Shown in pieces: positions 1 through 9,236 of a stretch of 64,000 bases of DNA; the first letter of the stretch is position 1, and each line of letters begins with the position of its first letter. The stretch is from Leptospirillum sp. (lineage in GTDB: Bacteria > Nitrospirota > Leptospirillia > Leptospirillales > Leptospirillaceae): the NCBI GenBank assembly GCA_027315205.1, contig DAHUYM010000004.1:40814-104813 (forward strand), read 5' to 3'. The notes beneath the pieces were generated by a model. That model worked only from the letters and a program-made list of their open reading frames with translations, had not been told where the DNA came from and did not search any database. A program made the position numbers and the translations under genes.

Positions 1-1
1 C

Positions 2-133
2 TACTGCGTGTATCCCGAGGTTCACAAGGACGGTTCGACACACATGACCAAGCTGAAAAAACCCTCTTTCAAACAGATGGGTTTGCAGAACGGCCTGGCG
101 ATGGAACAGGGGACCAAAACCCCCGGAAATTGA
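2..133 (+). CDS. C-terminal end of an unidentified protein (5' truncated by window)
   Basis: An open frame runs from the window edge for 43 codons to a TGA, ending in the residues GTKTPGN. The visible part has one Cys near the edge (YCVYPEVHKDG) and is otherwise basic and polar. I do not recognise a family from this tail. It is read in the same direction as pyrR, which begins 70 bases after its stop, and no strong promoter is visible between them, so it may be cotranscribed with the pyr operon. The frame is credited as coding because the coordinated stop is followed directly by the pyrR leader hairpin. Confidence 0.5.
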   Translation, partial: YCVYPEVHKDGSTHMTKLKKPSFKQMGLQNGLAMEQGTKTPGN

Positions 134-167
134 TCCAGCAGTGACGTTTTATCCAAAAACCTTTTAA

Positions 168-193
168 TTCCAGGTCTGTGAGCCTGGGAAAGG
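168..193 (+). promoter_or_regulatory. PyrR-binding hairpin covering the pyrR ribosome binding site
   Basis: TTCC (168-171) and AGGT (172-175) pair with GCCT (182-185) and GGAA (187-190), leaving one bulged G (186) and a hexaloop CTGTGA (176-181). The known PyrR-binding loop is ARUCCNGNGAGGYU, whose hexaloop is CNGNGA on a four-pair stem. Here the hexaloop fits exactly, and the stem differs from the consensus by changes that keep pairing. The purine-rich Shine-Dalgarno (186-193) forms the 3' arm, ten bases before the GTG start of pyrR. Inference: PyrR plus UMP holds the hairpin closed and blocks translation, as described for mycobacterial pyrR, rather than acting through transcription attenuation. 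Confidence 0.62.
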
Positions 194-203
194 TTTCGCC
201 GCA

Positions 204-797
204 GTGCCGAACATCCATTCATCCGGACCTCCGGATCTTTCCCCCGCACATTCAGTCCCGCTCCTTCCAGACGGCCGCGTTTTGCTCGACGCTTCCCAGA
301 TCGACCGGATGATCCGGCGCATGGCCCATGAAATCCTGGAAAAAAACCAGGGGGTCAAGGATCTGTATCTCATCGGGATCTTGAAGGGAGGCGGGGTCCT
401 GGCCGAACGGCTCGTTCGTATCGTCCGCTCCATCGAATCTGTCGACGTTCCTTTCGGTACCGTGGATATCACCCTGTACCGAGACGACCTCTCCTCGAAA
501 TCGTCCCCCCCGTTCCTTAAAGAAAGCGCGTTGCCGGAGCCGGTGGACCGGAAGCGGATCGTTCTTGTCGACGATGTGCTCTTTACCGGGCGTTCGGTCC
601 GTTCGGCCCTGGATCTCCTGATGGACCTCGGGCGCCCTTCAAGGGTCCAGCTTGCCGTCCTGATCGACAGGGGACATCGCGAACTGCCGATCCGGGCCGA
701 TTTTGTCGGAAAGAACATCCCCACAGGACAAGACGAGACCGTGCAGGTCGTTCTCGACCCAGGCCGGGAATGCGTGGTCGTCACCCGAAAGGACTGA
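204..797 (+). CDS. pyrR: Bifunctional pyr operon regulator / uracil phosphoribosyltransferase PyrR
   Basis: The 197-residue product is slightly longer than usual (about 180) because of a 24-residue N-terminal extension. It carries the type I phosphoribosyltransferase PRPP loop VLVDDVLFTGRSVRSAL near residues 119-135, as in PyrR. Family role: UMP-dependent RNA binding that represses pyrimidine genes, with secondary UPRTase activity. The GTG start is preferred because a GGGAAAGG ribosome site lies ten bases upstream and is enclosed in the PyrR-type hairpin. It is the first recognisable gene of pyrR-pyrB-pyrC-carA-rSAM-carB, and pyrB begins three bases after its stop, so the genes are almost certainly cotranscribed. 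Confidence 0.93.
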   Translation: MPNIHSSGPPDLSPAHSVPLLPDGRVLLDASQIDRMIRRMAHEILEKNQGVKDLYLIGILKGGGVLAERLVRIVRSIESVDVPFGTVDITLYRDDLSSKSSPPFLKESALPEPVDRKRIVLVDDVLFTGRSVRSALDLLMDLGRPSRVQLAVLIDRGHRELPIRADFVGKNIPTGQDETVQVVLDPGRECVVVTRKD

Positions 798-800
798 CCG

Positions 801-1745
801 TTGGACGCTCTCAGAACACCGCATCTGCTGACCGTGTCGGACCTGACTCCCGGAGAGATGGAAGGGATTTTCCGGACGGCCGATTCCTTCCTGGACCTTT
901 CCTCCCGTACGGTCAAGAAAGTGCCATCCCTTCGGGGAAAGACCGTGGTCAACCTGTTCTACGAACCGTCGACGAGAACGCGGACTTCGTTCGAAATCGC
1001 GGCAAAACGACTGTCCGCGGACGTCATCAACATCACCACGTCCCAGAGCAGCGTGGTCAAGGGGGAAAGCCTGCTCGACACGGTCCGGACCATCGAAGCC
1101 CTCGGCGCCGACGGTGTCGTCATCCGCCACCCCGCTTCAGGAGTTCCCGAATGGATTTCCAGGAGGGTCGGATGCCACGTGATCAACGCGGGGGACGGCC
1201 TTCACGAACACCCCACCCAGGCCCTCCTTGACCTTTTCACCATCCAGAAGCGGAAGGGCCGCCTGAAAGGCCTCCGTGTGGCGATCGTGGGAGACATCCT
1301 CCACAGCCGAGTGGCCCGGTCGAACATTCGGGCCATGTCCCTGATGGGCATCTCGGTCCGTCTCGTTGGACCTCCCACCCTGATCCCGAAGGACAGGGGG
1401 GACTGGAACGCCGAGGTTTTTCACGATCTGAGGGAGGGCATCTCCGACTGCGACGTCGTGATGGCGCTCAGGCTCCAGCTCGAACGGGCGACGGCCAACT
1501 ACATACCTTCGCTGAAGGAATACGCGAAATTCTACGGAATTTCCCCCAGTGTCCTGCAATCGGCACGTCCGGATGTCCTTGTGCTGCATCCCGGACCCAT
1601 CAACCGGGGCATCGAGATCCAGGACGAGGAGGGGTTCCGGGAGCATTCCGGCATCCTGGACCAGGTCCATTTCGGCGTCGGGATCCGGATGGCTGTACTG
1701 TATCTTCTGATGGCGGGCGGCAACAAAGGAGAGGGAAATGCCTGA
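801..1745 (+). CDS. pyrB: Aspartate carbamoyltransferase catalytic chain
   Basis: PyrB condenses carbamoyl phosphate and aspartate to N-carbamoyl-aspartate, the committed step of UMP synthesis. The 314-residue protein has the carbamoyl-phosphate loop STRTRTSFE (about residues 57-65), HPTQALLDLF (about 137), the aspartate-binding RLQLER segment and HPGPINRGIEI near the C terminus, and the length is normal. The start is TTG with GAAAGGA seven bases upstream. It overlaps pyrC by eight bases. No pyrI regulatory subunit follows, so feedback control is more likely through PyrR. Confidence 0.96.
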   Translation: MDALRTPHLLTVSDLTPGEMEGIFRTADSFLDLSSRTVKKVPSLRGKTVVNLFYEPSTRTRTSFEIAAKRLSADVINITTSQSSVVKGESLLDTVRTIEALGADGVVIRHPASGVPEWISRRVGCHVINAGDGLHEHPTQALLDLFTIQKRKGRLKGLRVAIVGDILHSRVARSNIRAMSLMGISVRLVGPPTLIPKDRGDWNAEVFHDLREGISDCDVVMALRLQLERATANYIPSLKEYAKFYGISPSVLQSARPDVLVLHPGPINRGIEIQDEEGFREHSGILDQVHFGVGIRMAVLYLLMAGGNKGEGNA

Positions 1746-3051
1746 AAGGTCTTCGGACAATACCTATTTTCTGAAAGATGTCCGGTTGCTGGACCCTTCG
1801 CAGGGTCTGGACAGGGAGGGACACCTTCACATCCGGGACGGGAAGGTCGCGGGGATCGGAGATCTTGAGATCCCCCGCTCCGGCAAAGGTCCCGTCATCG
1901 CAGGAAACGGATGGGTCGTCGCCCCCGGGCTCGTGGACGTCCATGCGCACTTCCGTGAGCCTGGCTTCGAATACAAGGAAACGATCGCGACAGGTTCCCA
2001 ATCGGCCGTATCCGGAGGGTTCACGTCAGTGTGCGTCATGGCCAACACCGATCCCGTCAACGACCATCCGGGAGTCACCCTCGACATGATCCGGAAGGCC
2101 GACGACATCGGGTTGTGCCGGGTATTCCCGATCGGCGCCGTTTCCGTGGGATTGAAAGGGGAGACGTTGACGGAGATGGGCTCCCTTGCGCAGGCCGGCT
2201 GCGTCGGGTTCTCCGACGACGGCTACCCGGTCCGGACTTCACGGCTTCTGAAAAGGGCTCTCGAGTATTCGGCGATGTTTGGAAAGCCGGTGATAGACCA
2301 TTGCGAAGACCGGGACCTGTCCGACGGAGGGGTGATGAACGAGGGGTGGGTCGCGACTGAACTCGGACTCCGGGGAATCCCGAACGCCTCGGAAGAGGTG
2401 ATTGTGTCCCGGGACCTTGAGGTGCTCAAGACGACCAACGGGCACCTGCACATTGCCCATCTCTCCACGGCCGGAGCCGTCCGTCTCGTCAGGGAAGCGA
2501 AGAGACGACACCTGAACGTGACGGCCGAAACCTGCCCCCATTATTTCTCCCTTACCGACGAGGCTGTCCGTTGCCATCACGCCGATGCCAAGATGAATCC
2601 CCCCTTGAGGTCCGAAGAGGATCGCCTCGCGATCATCGAGGGTCTGAGGGACGGCACGATCGACATGATCGCGACGGACCACGCGCCACACGCCCCGTTC
2701 GAGAAGGAGAAGGAGTTCGATCAGGCCCCGTTCGGTATCATCGGTCTCGAAACCGCCCTGTCGCTGGGTATTGTCCTTGTCCGGGAGGGGATGCTGGACC
2801 TGACGTCCCTTTTGTACCTGATGTCGGTGCGACCTGCCCGGGCTTTCGGGCTTCCTCGGGGAGAAATCCGGGAGGGTGGTCGCGCGGACCTTGTGCTGTT
2901 CGATCCGGACGGAATGTGGGAAGCCGGGATCCCTTCATTCCTGTCGCGGAGCCGGAATTCGCCCTTCCGGGGACGGAAACTGCCGGGCCGGGTCATGATG
3001 ACCTTCGTCGACGGCCGCAAGGTCTTCGACCGCCGCGAGGGAGGATCATGA
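1738..3051 (+). CDS. pyrC: Dihydroorotase
   Basis: PyrC cyclises carbamoyl-aspartate to dihydroorotate in the cytoplasm. The 437-residue amidohydrolase has the metal-binding HAHFREPG motif near residue 68, a second histidine region HIAHLSTAGAV, and ATDHAPHA near residue 311 that supplies the conserved Asp. Length and motifs fit class I (PyrC-type) dihydroorotase, commonly found beside pyrB. It overlaps pyrB at its start, and its TGA overlaps the carA ATG as ATGA, so translation of all three genes is likely coupled. Confidence 0.95.
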   Translation: MPERSSDNTYFLKDVRLLDPSQGLDREGHLHIRDGKVAGIGDLEIPRSGKGPVIAGNGWVVAPGLVDVHAHFREPGFEYKETIATGSQSAVSGGFTSVCVMANTDPVNDHPGVTLDMIRKADDIGLCRVFPIGAVSVGLKGETLTEMGSLAQAGCVGFSDDGYPVRTSRLLKRALEYSAMFGKPVIDHCEDRDLSDGGVMNEGWVATELGLRGIPNASEEVIVSRDLEVLKTTNGHLHIAHLSTAGAVRLVREAKRRHLNVTAETCPHYFSLTDEAVRCHHADAKMNPPLRSEEDRLAIIEGLRDGTIDMIATDHAPHAPFEKEKEFDQAPFGIIGLETALSLGIVLVREGMLDLTSLLYLMSVRPARAFGLPRGEIREGGRADLVLFDPDGMWEAGIPSFLSRSRNSPFRGRKLPGRVMMTFVDGRKVFDRREGGS

Positions 3052-4148
3052 AGGGAGAAAACGCCTGGCTCGCATTGGAGGACGGCACGGTCTTCCGGGG
3101 GATCCGTGCGGGGTCCCCGGGAACGGTCCGCGGGGAAGTCGTCTTCAATACCGCGATGGCCGGCTACGAGGAAGTCCTGACCGATCCGTCCTATGCCGGT
3201 CAGATTGTCGTCATGACCGCACCGATGATCGGGAATACGGGGATCAATTTTTCGGACGGGGAATCGAGCCGGATCCGGGTGGCGGGTTTCGTAACGGGGG
3301 AAATGTGCTTTCATCCTTCCCATCACCAAAGCCGGGTCTCTCTTCCGGAGTATCTGGCAAGCCAGAACGCCGTCGCGGCAACCGGTATCGACACGCGTGC
3401 GCTCACCGTCCGCCTCAGGCGGTATGGTACCATGCGGGGCATTCTCACGACTGAGCCTCATGAAACCGACGATCTGAAGCGGATGGCTCAGGCCGTTCCG
3501 GCGATAGAATCCCTCGACCTGATTCCGGAGACCCCGGATTCCCTGGTCCGGGAGCGGGTTTCGGGAAAACCCGGGACACTCGATGTGGTCCTCTTCGATT
3601 TCGGTGCGAAGGGATCCATCGTCCGGCAGCTGGAAGAGGCCGGGGCCCAGGTTCGGGTCGTCGGCTCCGATACACGTGCCTCGTCCATCCTGGAGGACCA
3701 TCCGGCCGGTGTCGTCCTTTCGAACGGTCCCGGGGATCCCGCCCGGCTGACCGGAATCATCTCGGAAATCCGCGGGCTTCTCGGCCGGGTTCCCCTCCTG
3801 GGAATTTGCCTGGGACACCAGCTCCTTTGCCAGGCGGCAGGGGCCAAGACCTACAAGCTTCCCTTCGGACACCACGGTGTCAACCACCCCGTCGTCAATG
3901 CAGAGAACCGGCGTGTATGGATCACCTCCCAGAACCACAATTACGCCGTGGACGAAAGGACCCTTCCCGAAGGCTGCCAGCCCTGGTTCAGGAGTCTATA
4001 TGATGGATCCCTCGAGGGGGTCCGGTTCTCCAATGCCCCCATCCTTTCGGTCCAGTTTCACCCTGAAGCGGCCCCGGGGCCGGCCGATGCCCACCCCATA
4101 TTTGGGGATTTCGTGCGCCTGATGTCCCGGAGGCCTCATGGGGACTGA
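3048..4148 (+). CDS. carA: Carbamoyl-phosphate synthase small chain (glutaminase)
   Basis: CarA hydrolyses glutamine and passes ammonia to CarB. The frame stays open upstream to 2571, but the true start is the ATG at 3048 that overlaps the pyrC stop (ATGA), preceded by GAGGGAGG. This gives 366 residues, as expected. The N-terminal CPSase small-chain domain is followed by a class I glutamine amidotransferase with nucleophile Cys in LGICLGHQ (about residue 253) and a His/Glu pair in VQFHPEA near residue 336. It ends 11 bases inside the downstream radical SAM gene. Confidence 0.95.
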   Translation: MKGENAWLALEDGTVFRGIRAGSPGTVRGEVVFNTAMAGYEEVLTDPSYAGQIVVMTAPMIGNTGINFSDGESSRIRVAGFVTGEMCFHPSHHQSRVSLPEYLASQNAVAATGIDTRALTVRLRRYGTMRGILTTEPHETDDLKRMAQAVPAIESLDLIPETPDSLVRERVSGKPGTLDVVLFDFGAKGSIVRQLEEAGAQVRVVGSDTRASSILEDHPAGVVLSNGPGDPARLTGIISEIRGLLGRVPLLGICLGHQLLCQAAGAKTYKLPFGHHGVNHPVVNAENRRVWITSQNHNYAVDERTLPEGCQPWFRSLYDGSLEGVRFSNAPILSVQFHPEAAPGPADAHPIFGDFVRLMSRRPHGD

Positions 4149-5133
4149 CCGGATGCCCAATCTCGGCGAGATCGGGGATGCGTTACAACGGGAGACGGTG
4201 CGGAAGGCCTACGAAGCCTATTTTTCCTGTTCGGTCTGCCCGAGAAACTGCGGTGTCAACCGTTACGGGAAGGAGTTGGGGACCTGCCGGACCGGTGTTT
4301 TCCCGATCCTTTCGGCCTACAACATCCATTTCGGGGAAGAACCGCCGCTGGTTGGCACTGGGGGCTCGGGGGCGGTCTTTTTCGGAGCCTGCAACCTGAG
4401 CTGCGATTTTTGCCAGAATTTCCCGATCAGCCAGAAGGATTACGGAAAAACGGTCACGCCCTCCCGCCTGGCGGAGATCTATCTTGAGCTCGAAAGGAGG
4501 GGCGCCCACAACATCAACCTTGTGACGCCAAGCCATATCGTTCCACCGGTCCTGCACAGCCTCGTCCTGGCCCGGCAACTGGGGCTCGGCATTCCCGTCG
4601 TCTACAATTCGAACGGGTACGATTCCATCGAAATGCTCCGCCTTCTCGAGGGATGGATCGATATTTACCTCCCGGACATGAAATATTCGGACGACCGGGA
4701 GGCCCGAAGGATTTCGAAGGCATCCGGGTATGTCCTGGCCAACCGCCGTGCCGTCAGGGAAATGTACCGCCAGGTCGGGCCTCTTGTACTCGACGATCGC
4801 GGGATCGCCACTCGCGGCCTTATCGTTCGCCACCTGATCATGCCGAACGATCTCGGTGGGTGGGGAGACACGGCGGGATTTTTGAAGGACGAATTGGGGA
4901 CCGGTGTCCCCGTATCCCTCATGTCCCAGTACTTTCCGGTCAACCGCGCTCTCAGGAAACCCCACCTCTCGCGCCCCATCTCAGAAGAAGAATACGATCG
5001 CGCTCTCGAGATCCTGTTCGGAAACGACCTTCTGGAAGGCTATGTCCAGGAGTTCGAACCCGACTGGCGGGATACGTCCGCGCCGGAGCCGGCCTTAACC
5101 GAACAGCCGAAATCAAGGAGACAGAGTGCCTAA
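4138..5133 (+). CDS. Radical SAM protein of the PflX / COG1313 type
   Basis: The 331-residue protein has the radical SAM cluster motif as Cys85, Cys89 and Cys92 (ACNLSCDFC). Ahead of it is a second Cys group, Cys31, Cys34, Cys38 and Cys50 (CSVCPRNCG ... GTC), which could bind another cluster or zinc. The order of the Cys group, [15 protein letters not shown] and [10 protein letters not shown] is typical of COG1313, relatives of pyruvate-formate-lyase activating enzymes whose substrate is unknown. It overlaps carA by 11 bases and carB by 8, so it is embedded in the pyrimidine operon. A GGAGG site precedes the ATG. No glycyl-radical enzyme is visible nearby, so the target is unknown. Confidence 0.85.
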   Translation: MGTDRMPNLGEIGDALQRETVRKAYEAYFSCSVCPRNCGVNRYGKELGTCRTGVFPILSAYNIHFGEEPPLVGTGGSGAVFFGACNLSCDFCQNFPISQKDYGKTVTPSRLAEIYLELERRGAHNINLVTPSHIVPPVLHSLVLARQLGLGIPVVYNSNGYDSIEMLRLLEGWIDIYLPDMKYSDDREARRISKASGYVLANRRAVREMYRQVGPLVLDDRGIATRGLIVRHLIMPNDLGGWGDTAGFLKDELGTGVPVSLMSQYFPVNRALRKPHLSRPISEEEYDRALEILFGNDLLEGYVQEFEPDWRDTSAPEPALTEQPKSRRQSA

Positions 5134-8100
5134 ACGGACCGATCTCGAACGGATCATGATCATCGGATCCGGGCCGATCGTGATTGGCCAGGCCGGAGAG
5201 TTCGACTATTCCGGGACACAGGCCGTGCGGGCCCTGAAGGAAGAAGGGTACCGGGTGTCCCTGGTGAACTCCAACCCTGCGACCATCATGACCGATCCGG
5301 ACCTGGCGGATGCCACCTATATGGTCCCCCTGACCGTCGAATCGCTGCAAATGGTCCTGGAGCGGGACCGTCCCGACGCCATCCTGCCGACCATGGGGGG
5401 GCAGACCGCCCTCAACCTTGCGGTAGCGCTGTCGGATGCCGGTATCCTGGGCCGGCTCGGGATCGAACTGATCGGGACGTCGGTGGAAACGATCCGGAAA
5501 GCGGAAGATCGTGGCCTTTTCAAGAAAGCCATGGAATCGATCGGACTGGCCTGTCCCCGAAGTTTCGTCGTCCGCTCTGTGGAAGACACGAAAAAAATCC
5601 ATTCCGAGCTGACGTTCCCGATCATGATCCGTCCATCTTTCACCCTGGGAGGATCTGGGGGTGGGGTAGTCTTCAACCGGGAGGAGTTCGAACAGCGCCT
5701 TCAGGTCGGTCTCGAGATGAGTCCCGTCCACGAAGTCCTGGTGGAGGAATCCCTCTTGGGGTGGAAGGAGTTCGAACTCGAGGTCGTCCGCGACCGGGCC
5801 GACAACGCCATCATTGTCTGTTCGATCGAGAACCTCGACCCGATGGGAGTCCATACCGGGGACAGCATCACGGTGGCCCCGGCGATGACGTTGACCGACC
5901 GGGAATACCAGTACCTGAGGAACGCCTCGATCGCAATCCTCCGGGAGGTGGGCGTGGAGACCGGGGGTTCGAACGTCCAGTTCGCCGTCCAGCCGGAAAC
6001 CGGCCGCGTCGTCGTGATCGAAATGAACCCGAGGGTTTCGCGAAGTTCGGCCCTGGCGTCCAAGGCCACCGGTTTCCCGATCGCACGGGTGGCCACGAAA
6101 GTGGCGATCGGATACACCCTAGACGAGATCACGAACGACATCACACGCACCACCCCGGCCTCATTCGAACCCGCGATCGACTACGTGGTCGTCAAGGTTC
6201 CCCGTTTCCATTTTGAGAAATTTCCGCAGGCCTCGCGGGTGCTCGGTCCACAGATGCAGTCGGTGGGGGAGGTCATGGGTATCGGCCACAATTTCAGGGA
6301 AGCGTTCCTGAAGGCTCTCCGGTCGCTGGAAAACAACACGTCGGGGCTCCTAGCCATGGCTCTTCCCGACGATCCCGAAGACGTGGCCCAGGTGTTGAAG
6401 ACCCCGACGGATACCCGGATCCACGCCGTCGCCGAAGCCTTTCGGAGAGGGTTTTCCGAAGAGGAGATCAGCAGCTGGACGGGAATCGACCCCTGGTTTT
6501 TGAGGGAGATCGAAGCGCTCGTGGATCTGGAACGGGAGATCGTGCGCCACGAAGGTGATCCTATGGCCCTCTTTCCCGACGACCTGCTCAGGAGGGTCAA
6601 GGAGGATGGGTTCTCCGACCGGAGAATCGCCGAACTCTTGGGGCAGGACGAAGGCGCGGTCCGGGAGATGCGCATGCGGCGCGGACTATTGCTGAACCAT
6701 CGTCGGGTCGATACCTGTGCGGCCGAGTTCGAGGCGATGACTCCCTATATGTATGGCACCTACGGTGGGAGCGACGAAACGCCTCCTCCGCCCGTTCCGT
6801 CCCGAACGGTCGTCATCCTTGGATCGGGTCCCAACCGGATCGGTCAGGGGGTCGAGTTCGACTACTGTTGCGTGCACGGAGTCATGGCGCTCCGACAGAT
6901 GGGGTTTGAGGCGGTCATGATCAACTGCAACCCGGAAACCGTTTCGACCGATTTCGACATATCCGACCGGCTCTACTTCGATCCCCTGACCCTGGAAGAC
7001 GTCCTGGCTGTCCTTGAAAAGGAAAAACCGTTGGGAATCGTGGTCCAGTTCGGGGGACAGACGCCGCTCAGACTCTCGAGGAAATTGGCCGAATGCGGGG
7101 TTCCCATCCTGGGGACGCAACCGGACATGACCGACCTCGCCGAAGACCGGGAGCACTTCCGGGGGGTGATCGAGGACATAGGGCTCAGGCAACCCGAAAG
7201 TGGCTTGGCCCAGACGCTCTCAGAAGCGACCGAGGTCGCCCGAAAGATCGGGTTTCCTCTCCTGATCCGGCCTTCCTATGTTCTGGGCGGGGAAGCTATG
7301 GAGATCCTCTATGACGAGGAAGGCCTGGCCGAATACGTGAAACGGGTCGCATCGCTCGATTTCCGTTTTCCCCTCCTGATCGATTCCTTCATTGGCCAGG
7401 CCACGGAGGTCGATGTGGACGCGTTGTGCGACGGAACGGACGTCTTCGTCGCCGGGATCCTGGAACACATCGAGGAAGCCGGGATCCATTCTGGTGATTC
7501 GGCCTGTTTCCTGCCGCCTCTGAACCTCTCGCCGGCCATCCTGTCCGAGATCCGGGACCAGACGATCCGGCTTGGTCGCAGGCTTAGAGTCAAGGGTTTG
7601 ATGAACATCCAGTTCGCTGTTCAAAATGAAACACTTTTCGTCCTGGAGGTGAACCCGAGGGCTTCACGGACAGTGCCGTTCGTCAGCAAGGCGATCGGAA
7701 TCCCCCTGGCGAAAATGGCCATGCGGGTTCTCATGGGGGAAACCATTGGCGATCTCGGCCTCAAGGATCGATCCGTCGAATCTCTTCCCTACGTGTCGGT
7801 CAAGGAGGCCGTCTTCCCGTTCCGGAAATTCTCGGGAGTGGACACTCTCCTCGGTCCGGAGATGAAATCCACCGGTGAGGTCATGGGGATCGGCCGTGAA
7901 TTCGGACGGGCCTTCCTCGATGCCCAGGAAGCCGCAGGGATGCGTCTCCCGCGCGAAGGGACGGTCTTCATCAGCGTGAGCGACAAGGACAAGCCTTCGA
8001 TCGTGGGCGTCGCGAGGAGCCTGGCCGGGATCGGACTCAGGGTCGTCGCGACCCGCGGAACCCGGGAGTACCTTACGGAACGGGGCATTCCCGTGGAAGA

Positions 8101-8380
8101 GGTGAAAAAAGTCAAGGAAGGACGGCCACACATCGTCGACAGTATCAAAAACGGAGAGATCCAGCTGGTGATCAACACGGTTTCGGGGAGAACGGCCCAA
8201 AGGGATTCGCTCTCGATCCGAAGGGAGGCGCTTCTCCGCAATATCCCTTATTACACGACTGTCGCAGGTGCCAAGGCCGCTGCACTGGCCTGCTCGGAAA
8301 ACCGGCCCGAACCGGAAGCCGCACGCCCAATGAGTCTTCAGGAGATGTTTCGCGACGGGGTTCCCTTTCTCCTTGAGTGA
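5126..8380 (+). CDS. carB: Carbamoyl-phosphate synthase large chain
   Basis: CarB makes carbamoyl phosphate from bicarbonate, two ATP and CarA-derived ammonia, for pyrimidine and arginine synthesis. The 1084 residues match the family. There are two homologous ATP-grasp halves: [20 protein letters not shown] opens the first, and [20 protein letters not shown] the second at about residue 556. A C-terminal MGS-like allosteric domain (about 945-1084) contains TRGTREYL. The start is GTG with AAGGAGA upstream and overlaps the radical SAM gene by eight bases. This is the last gene of the pyr operon, since a promoter for greA overlaps its 3' end. Confidence 0.96.
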   Translation: MPKRTDLERIMIIGSGPIVIGQAGEFDYSGTQAVRALKEEGYRVSLVNSNPATIMTDPDLADATYMVPLTVESLQMVLERDRPDAILPTMGGQTALNLAVALSDAGILGRLGIELIGTSVETIRKAEDRGLFKKAMESIGLACPRSFVVRSVEDTKKIHSELTFPIMIRPSFTLGGSGGGVVFNREEFEQRLQVGLEMSPVHEVLVEESLLGWKEFELEVVRDRADNAIIVCSIENLDPMGVHTGDSITVAPAMTLTDREYQYLRNASIAILREVGVETGGSNVQFAVQPETGRVVVIEMNPRVSRSSALASKATGFPIARVATKVAIGYTLDEITNDITRTTPASFEPAIDYVVVKVPRFHFEKFPQASRVLGPQMQSVGEVMGIGHNFREAFLKALRSLENNTSGLLAMALPDDPEDVAQVLKTPTDTRIHAVAEAFRRGFSEEEISSWTGIDPWFLREIEALVDLEREIVRHEGDPMALFPDDLLRRVKEDGFSDRRIAELLGQDEGAVREMRMRRGLLLNHRRVDTCAAEFEAMTPYMYGTYGGSDETPPPPVPSRTVVILGSGPNRIGQGVEFDYCCVHGVMALRQMGFEAVMINCNPETVSTDFDISDRLYFDPLTLEDVLAVLEKEKPLGIVVQFGGQTPLRLSRKLAECGVPILGTQPDMTDLAEDREHFRGVIEDIGLRQPESGLAQTLSEATEVARKIGFPLLIRPSYVLGGEAMEILYDEEGLAEYVKRVASLDFRFPLLIDSFIGQATEVDVDALCDGTDVFVAGILEHIEEAGIHSGDSACFLPPLNLSPAILSEIRDQTIRLGRRLRVKGLMNIQFAVQNETLFVLEVNPRASRTVPFVSKAIGIPLAKMAMRVLMGETIGDLGLKDRSVESLPYVSVKEAVFPFRKFSGVDTLLGPEMKSTGEVMGIGREFGRAFLDAQEAAGMRLPREGTVFISVSDKDKPSIVGVARSLAGIGLRVVATRGTREYLTERGIPVEEVKKVKEGRPHIVDSIKNGEIQLVINTVSGRTAQRDSLSIRREALLRNIPYYTTVAGAKAAALACSENRPEPEAARPMSLQEMFRDGVPFLLE

Positions 8381-8402
8381 TCTTTCTTTTATCGGGTATA
8401 AT
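8373..8402 (+). promoter_or_regulatory. Putative sigma-70-type promoter for greA
   Basis: A perfect TATAAT (8397-8402) lies 18 bases after TTGAGT (8373-8378), whose first four bases match the -35 consensus. It sits at the end of carB, 51 bases before the greA ATG. Seen in sequence only; activity is inferred. Confidence 0.5.
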
Positions 8403-8452
8403 TGACGCTTGTAGTCGATGTACCACTGGATTCCGACCGGTATGGGGGACGA

Positions 8453-8935
8453 ATGACACAGGTTCCGATGACGAAGGCCGGGCATGAAAAGCTGACGGAA
8501 GAACTCGAACGGCTGAAGCATGTGGAGCGCCCGAAGAATATCCAGGATATCGCAGAGGCCAGGGCTCACGGGGACCTCTCCGAGAATGCGGAATACCATG
8601 CTGCGAAAGAGCGACAGGGTTTCATAAATTCCCGGATCAAGGAGCTCGAAGCCAAGCTGGCATCCGCGATCATCGTTTCCTCCGCACACCAGGATCCGTC
8701 GAAAATCACGTTCGGTGCGACGGTCCGGCTTGTGCCCCTTGATTCGAAGGACGAGCGGCGATATACGCTTGTGGGCCAAGAGGAAGTCGACCTCAAGGAG
8801 GGCAGGATTTCCGTTCATTCTCCCGTCGGGAAGGCCCTGATCGGTCGCTCGCAGGGAGAGACCGTCCGGATCCGGATTCCGTCGGGAGAGGTCCAGTACA
8901 CCATTGCCGAGATCAGGTATATCGGAATCGAATGA
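8453..8935 (+). CDS. greA: Transcription elongation factor GreA
   Basis: GreA enters the RNA polymerase secondary channel and stimulates cleavage of backtracked RNA. From the ATG at 8453 the product has 160 residues, equal to typical GreA. The upstream in-frame GTG at 8402 lies in the promoter and is unlikely. An N-terminal coiled coil includes the tip motif [14 protein letters not shown], where acidic residues coordinate catalytic Mg. The C-terminal FKBP-like domain includes [14 protein letters not shown]. It follows carB closely but appears to have its own promoter. Confidence 0.93.
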   Translation: MTQVPMTKAGHEKLTEELERLKHVERPKNIQDIAEARAHGDLSENAEYHAAKERQGFINSRIKELEAKLASAIIVSSAHQDPSKITFGATVRLVPLDSKDERRYTLVGQEEVDLKEGRISVHSPVGKALIGRSQGETVRIRIPSGEVQYTIAEIRYIGIE

Positions 8936-8976
8936 CCGTAGGTTGATTTCGCTCTTGTCTGACTTTGGGGGGGCGG

Positions 8977-9102
8977 GTGGATATCAAGAAAAAGGTGACG
9001 ATCGTTGTTGTCATTGTGGTCATTCTCGTTCCGACCCTCGTCATTTTGCTGAATGCCTACTTCGGTTTCACCCTCTATGACCGGATCGTCGGGGGACATT
9101 AG
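8977..9102 (+). CDS. Small single-span membrane peptide (41 residues)
   Basis: A GTG-started frame preceded by a G-rich stretch encodes 41 residues. The start is basic (MDIKKK), then comes a hydrophobic stretch of about 20 residues rich in Val, Ile and Leu, and a short tail ending in RIVGGH. The pattern is a single transmembrane helix, probably N-in. It is too short for family assignment. It lies 41 bases after greA in the same direction and ends just before two inverted repeats. Confidence is limited because coding statistics over 41 codons are weak. Confidence 0.5.
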   Translation: MDIKKKVTIVVVIVVILVPTLVILLNAYFGFTLYDRIVGGH

Positions 9103-9130
9103 CGAACCTGTTTCATTCGGAACAGGTTCG
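9103..9130 (+). repeat. 10-bp perfect inverted repeat after the small membrane ORF
   Basis: CGAACCTGTT (9103-9112) and AACAGGTTCG (9121-9130) pair perfectly around an eight-base loop, directly after the stop of the 41-residue ORF. There is no T-tract, so it is at best a weak or factor-dependent terminator, and it could instead be a protein site. Confidence 0.55.
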
Positions 9131-9131
9131 G

Positions 9132-9164
9132 CCACATTATGTGTCAAAATGACACATAATGTGG
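9132..9164 (+). promoter_or_regulatory. Perfect 15-bp palindrome, candidate activator site
   Basis: CCACATTATGTGTCA (9132-9146) is followed by AAA and its exact reverse complement (9150-9164). There is no T-tract and the arms are AT-rich, so a DNA-binding-protein site is likelier than a terminator. Its centre is about 100 bases upstream of the start predicted from the sigma-54 promoter at 9221, the usual place for an enhancer-binding-protein site. The inner GTC...GAC matches a loose GT-N7-AC core like that reported for NorR, but that core is too short to assign a regulator. Confidence 0.65.
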
Positions 9165-9220
9165 GGTCGTGAAACGTTAGATTCAGGAGGAAAGGTTGCA
9201 ATACCAGATCTTGTAATTCT

Positions 9221-9236
9221 TGGCATAAATATTGCA
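9221..9236 (+). promoter_or_regulatory. Sigma-54 (RpoN) promoter for zinc-ribbon/erpA operon
   Basis: TGGCAT-N5-TTGCA has the invariant GG (9222-9223) and GC (9234-9235) separated by exactly ten bases, as in -24/-12 promoters. The predicted transcription start is near 9247, 46 bases before the ATG of the zinc-ribbon gene. A sigma-54 activator gene elsewhere in the window (54113) shows the system exists in this genome. Confidence 0.7.

Noticed and set aside
2721-3938. 405-residue minus-strand frame over pyrC/carA
   Set aside because: Antisense to two well-supported genes. High GC keeps such frames open; no recognisable domain.
4138-5133. Possible AmmeMemoRadiSam partner for the LigB-like protein at 62678
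   Set aside because: The radical SAM sequence has COG1313 landmarks (GEEPPL, GSGAVFF), not those of the AmmeMemoRadiSam enzyme; the genes are 58 kb apart.
7664-8818. 384-residue minus-strand frame over carB/greA
   Set aside because: Antisense to conserved carB and greA motifs, and no ribosome site or family.
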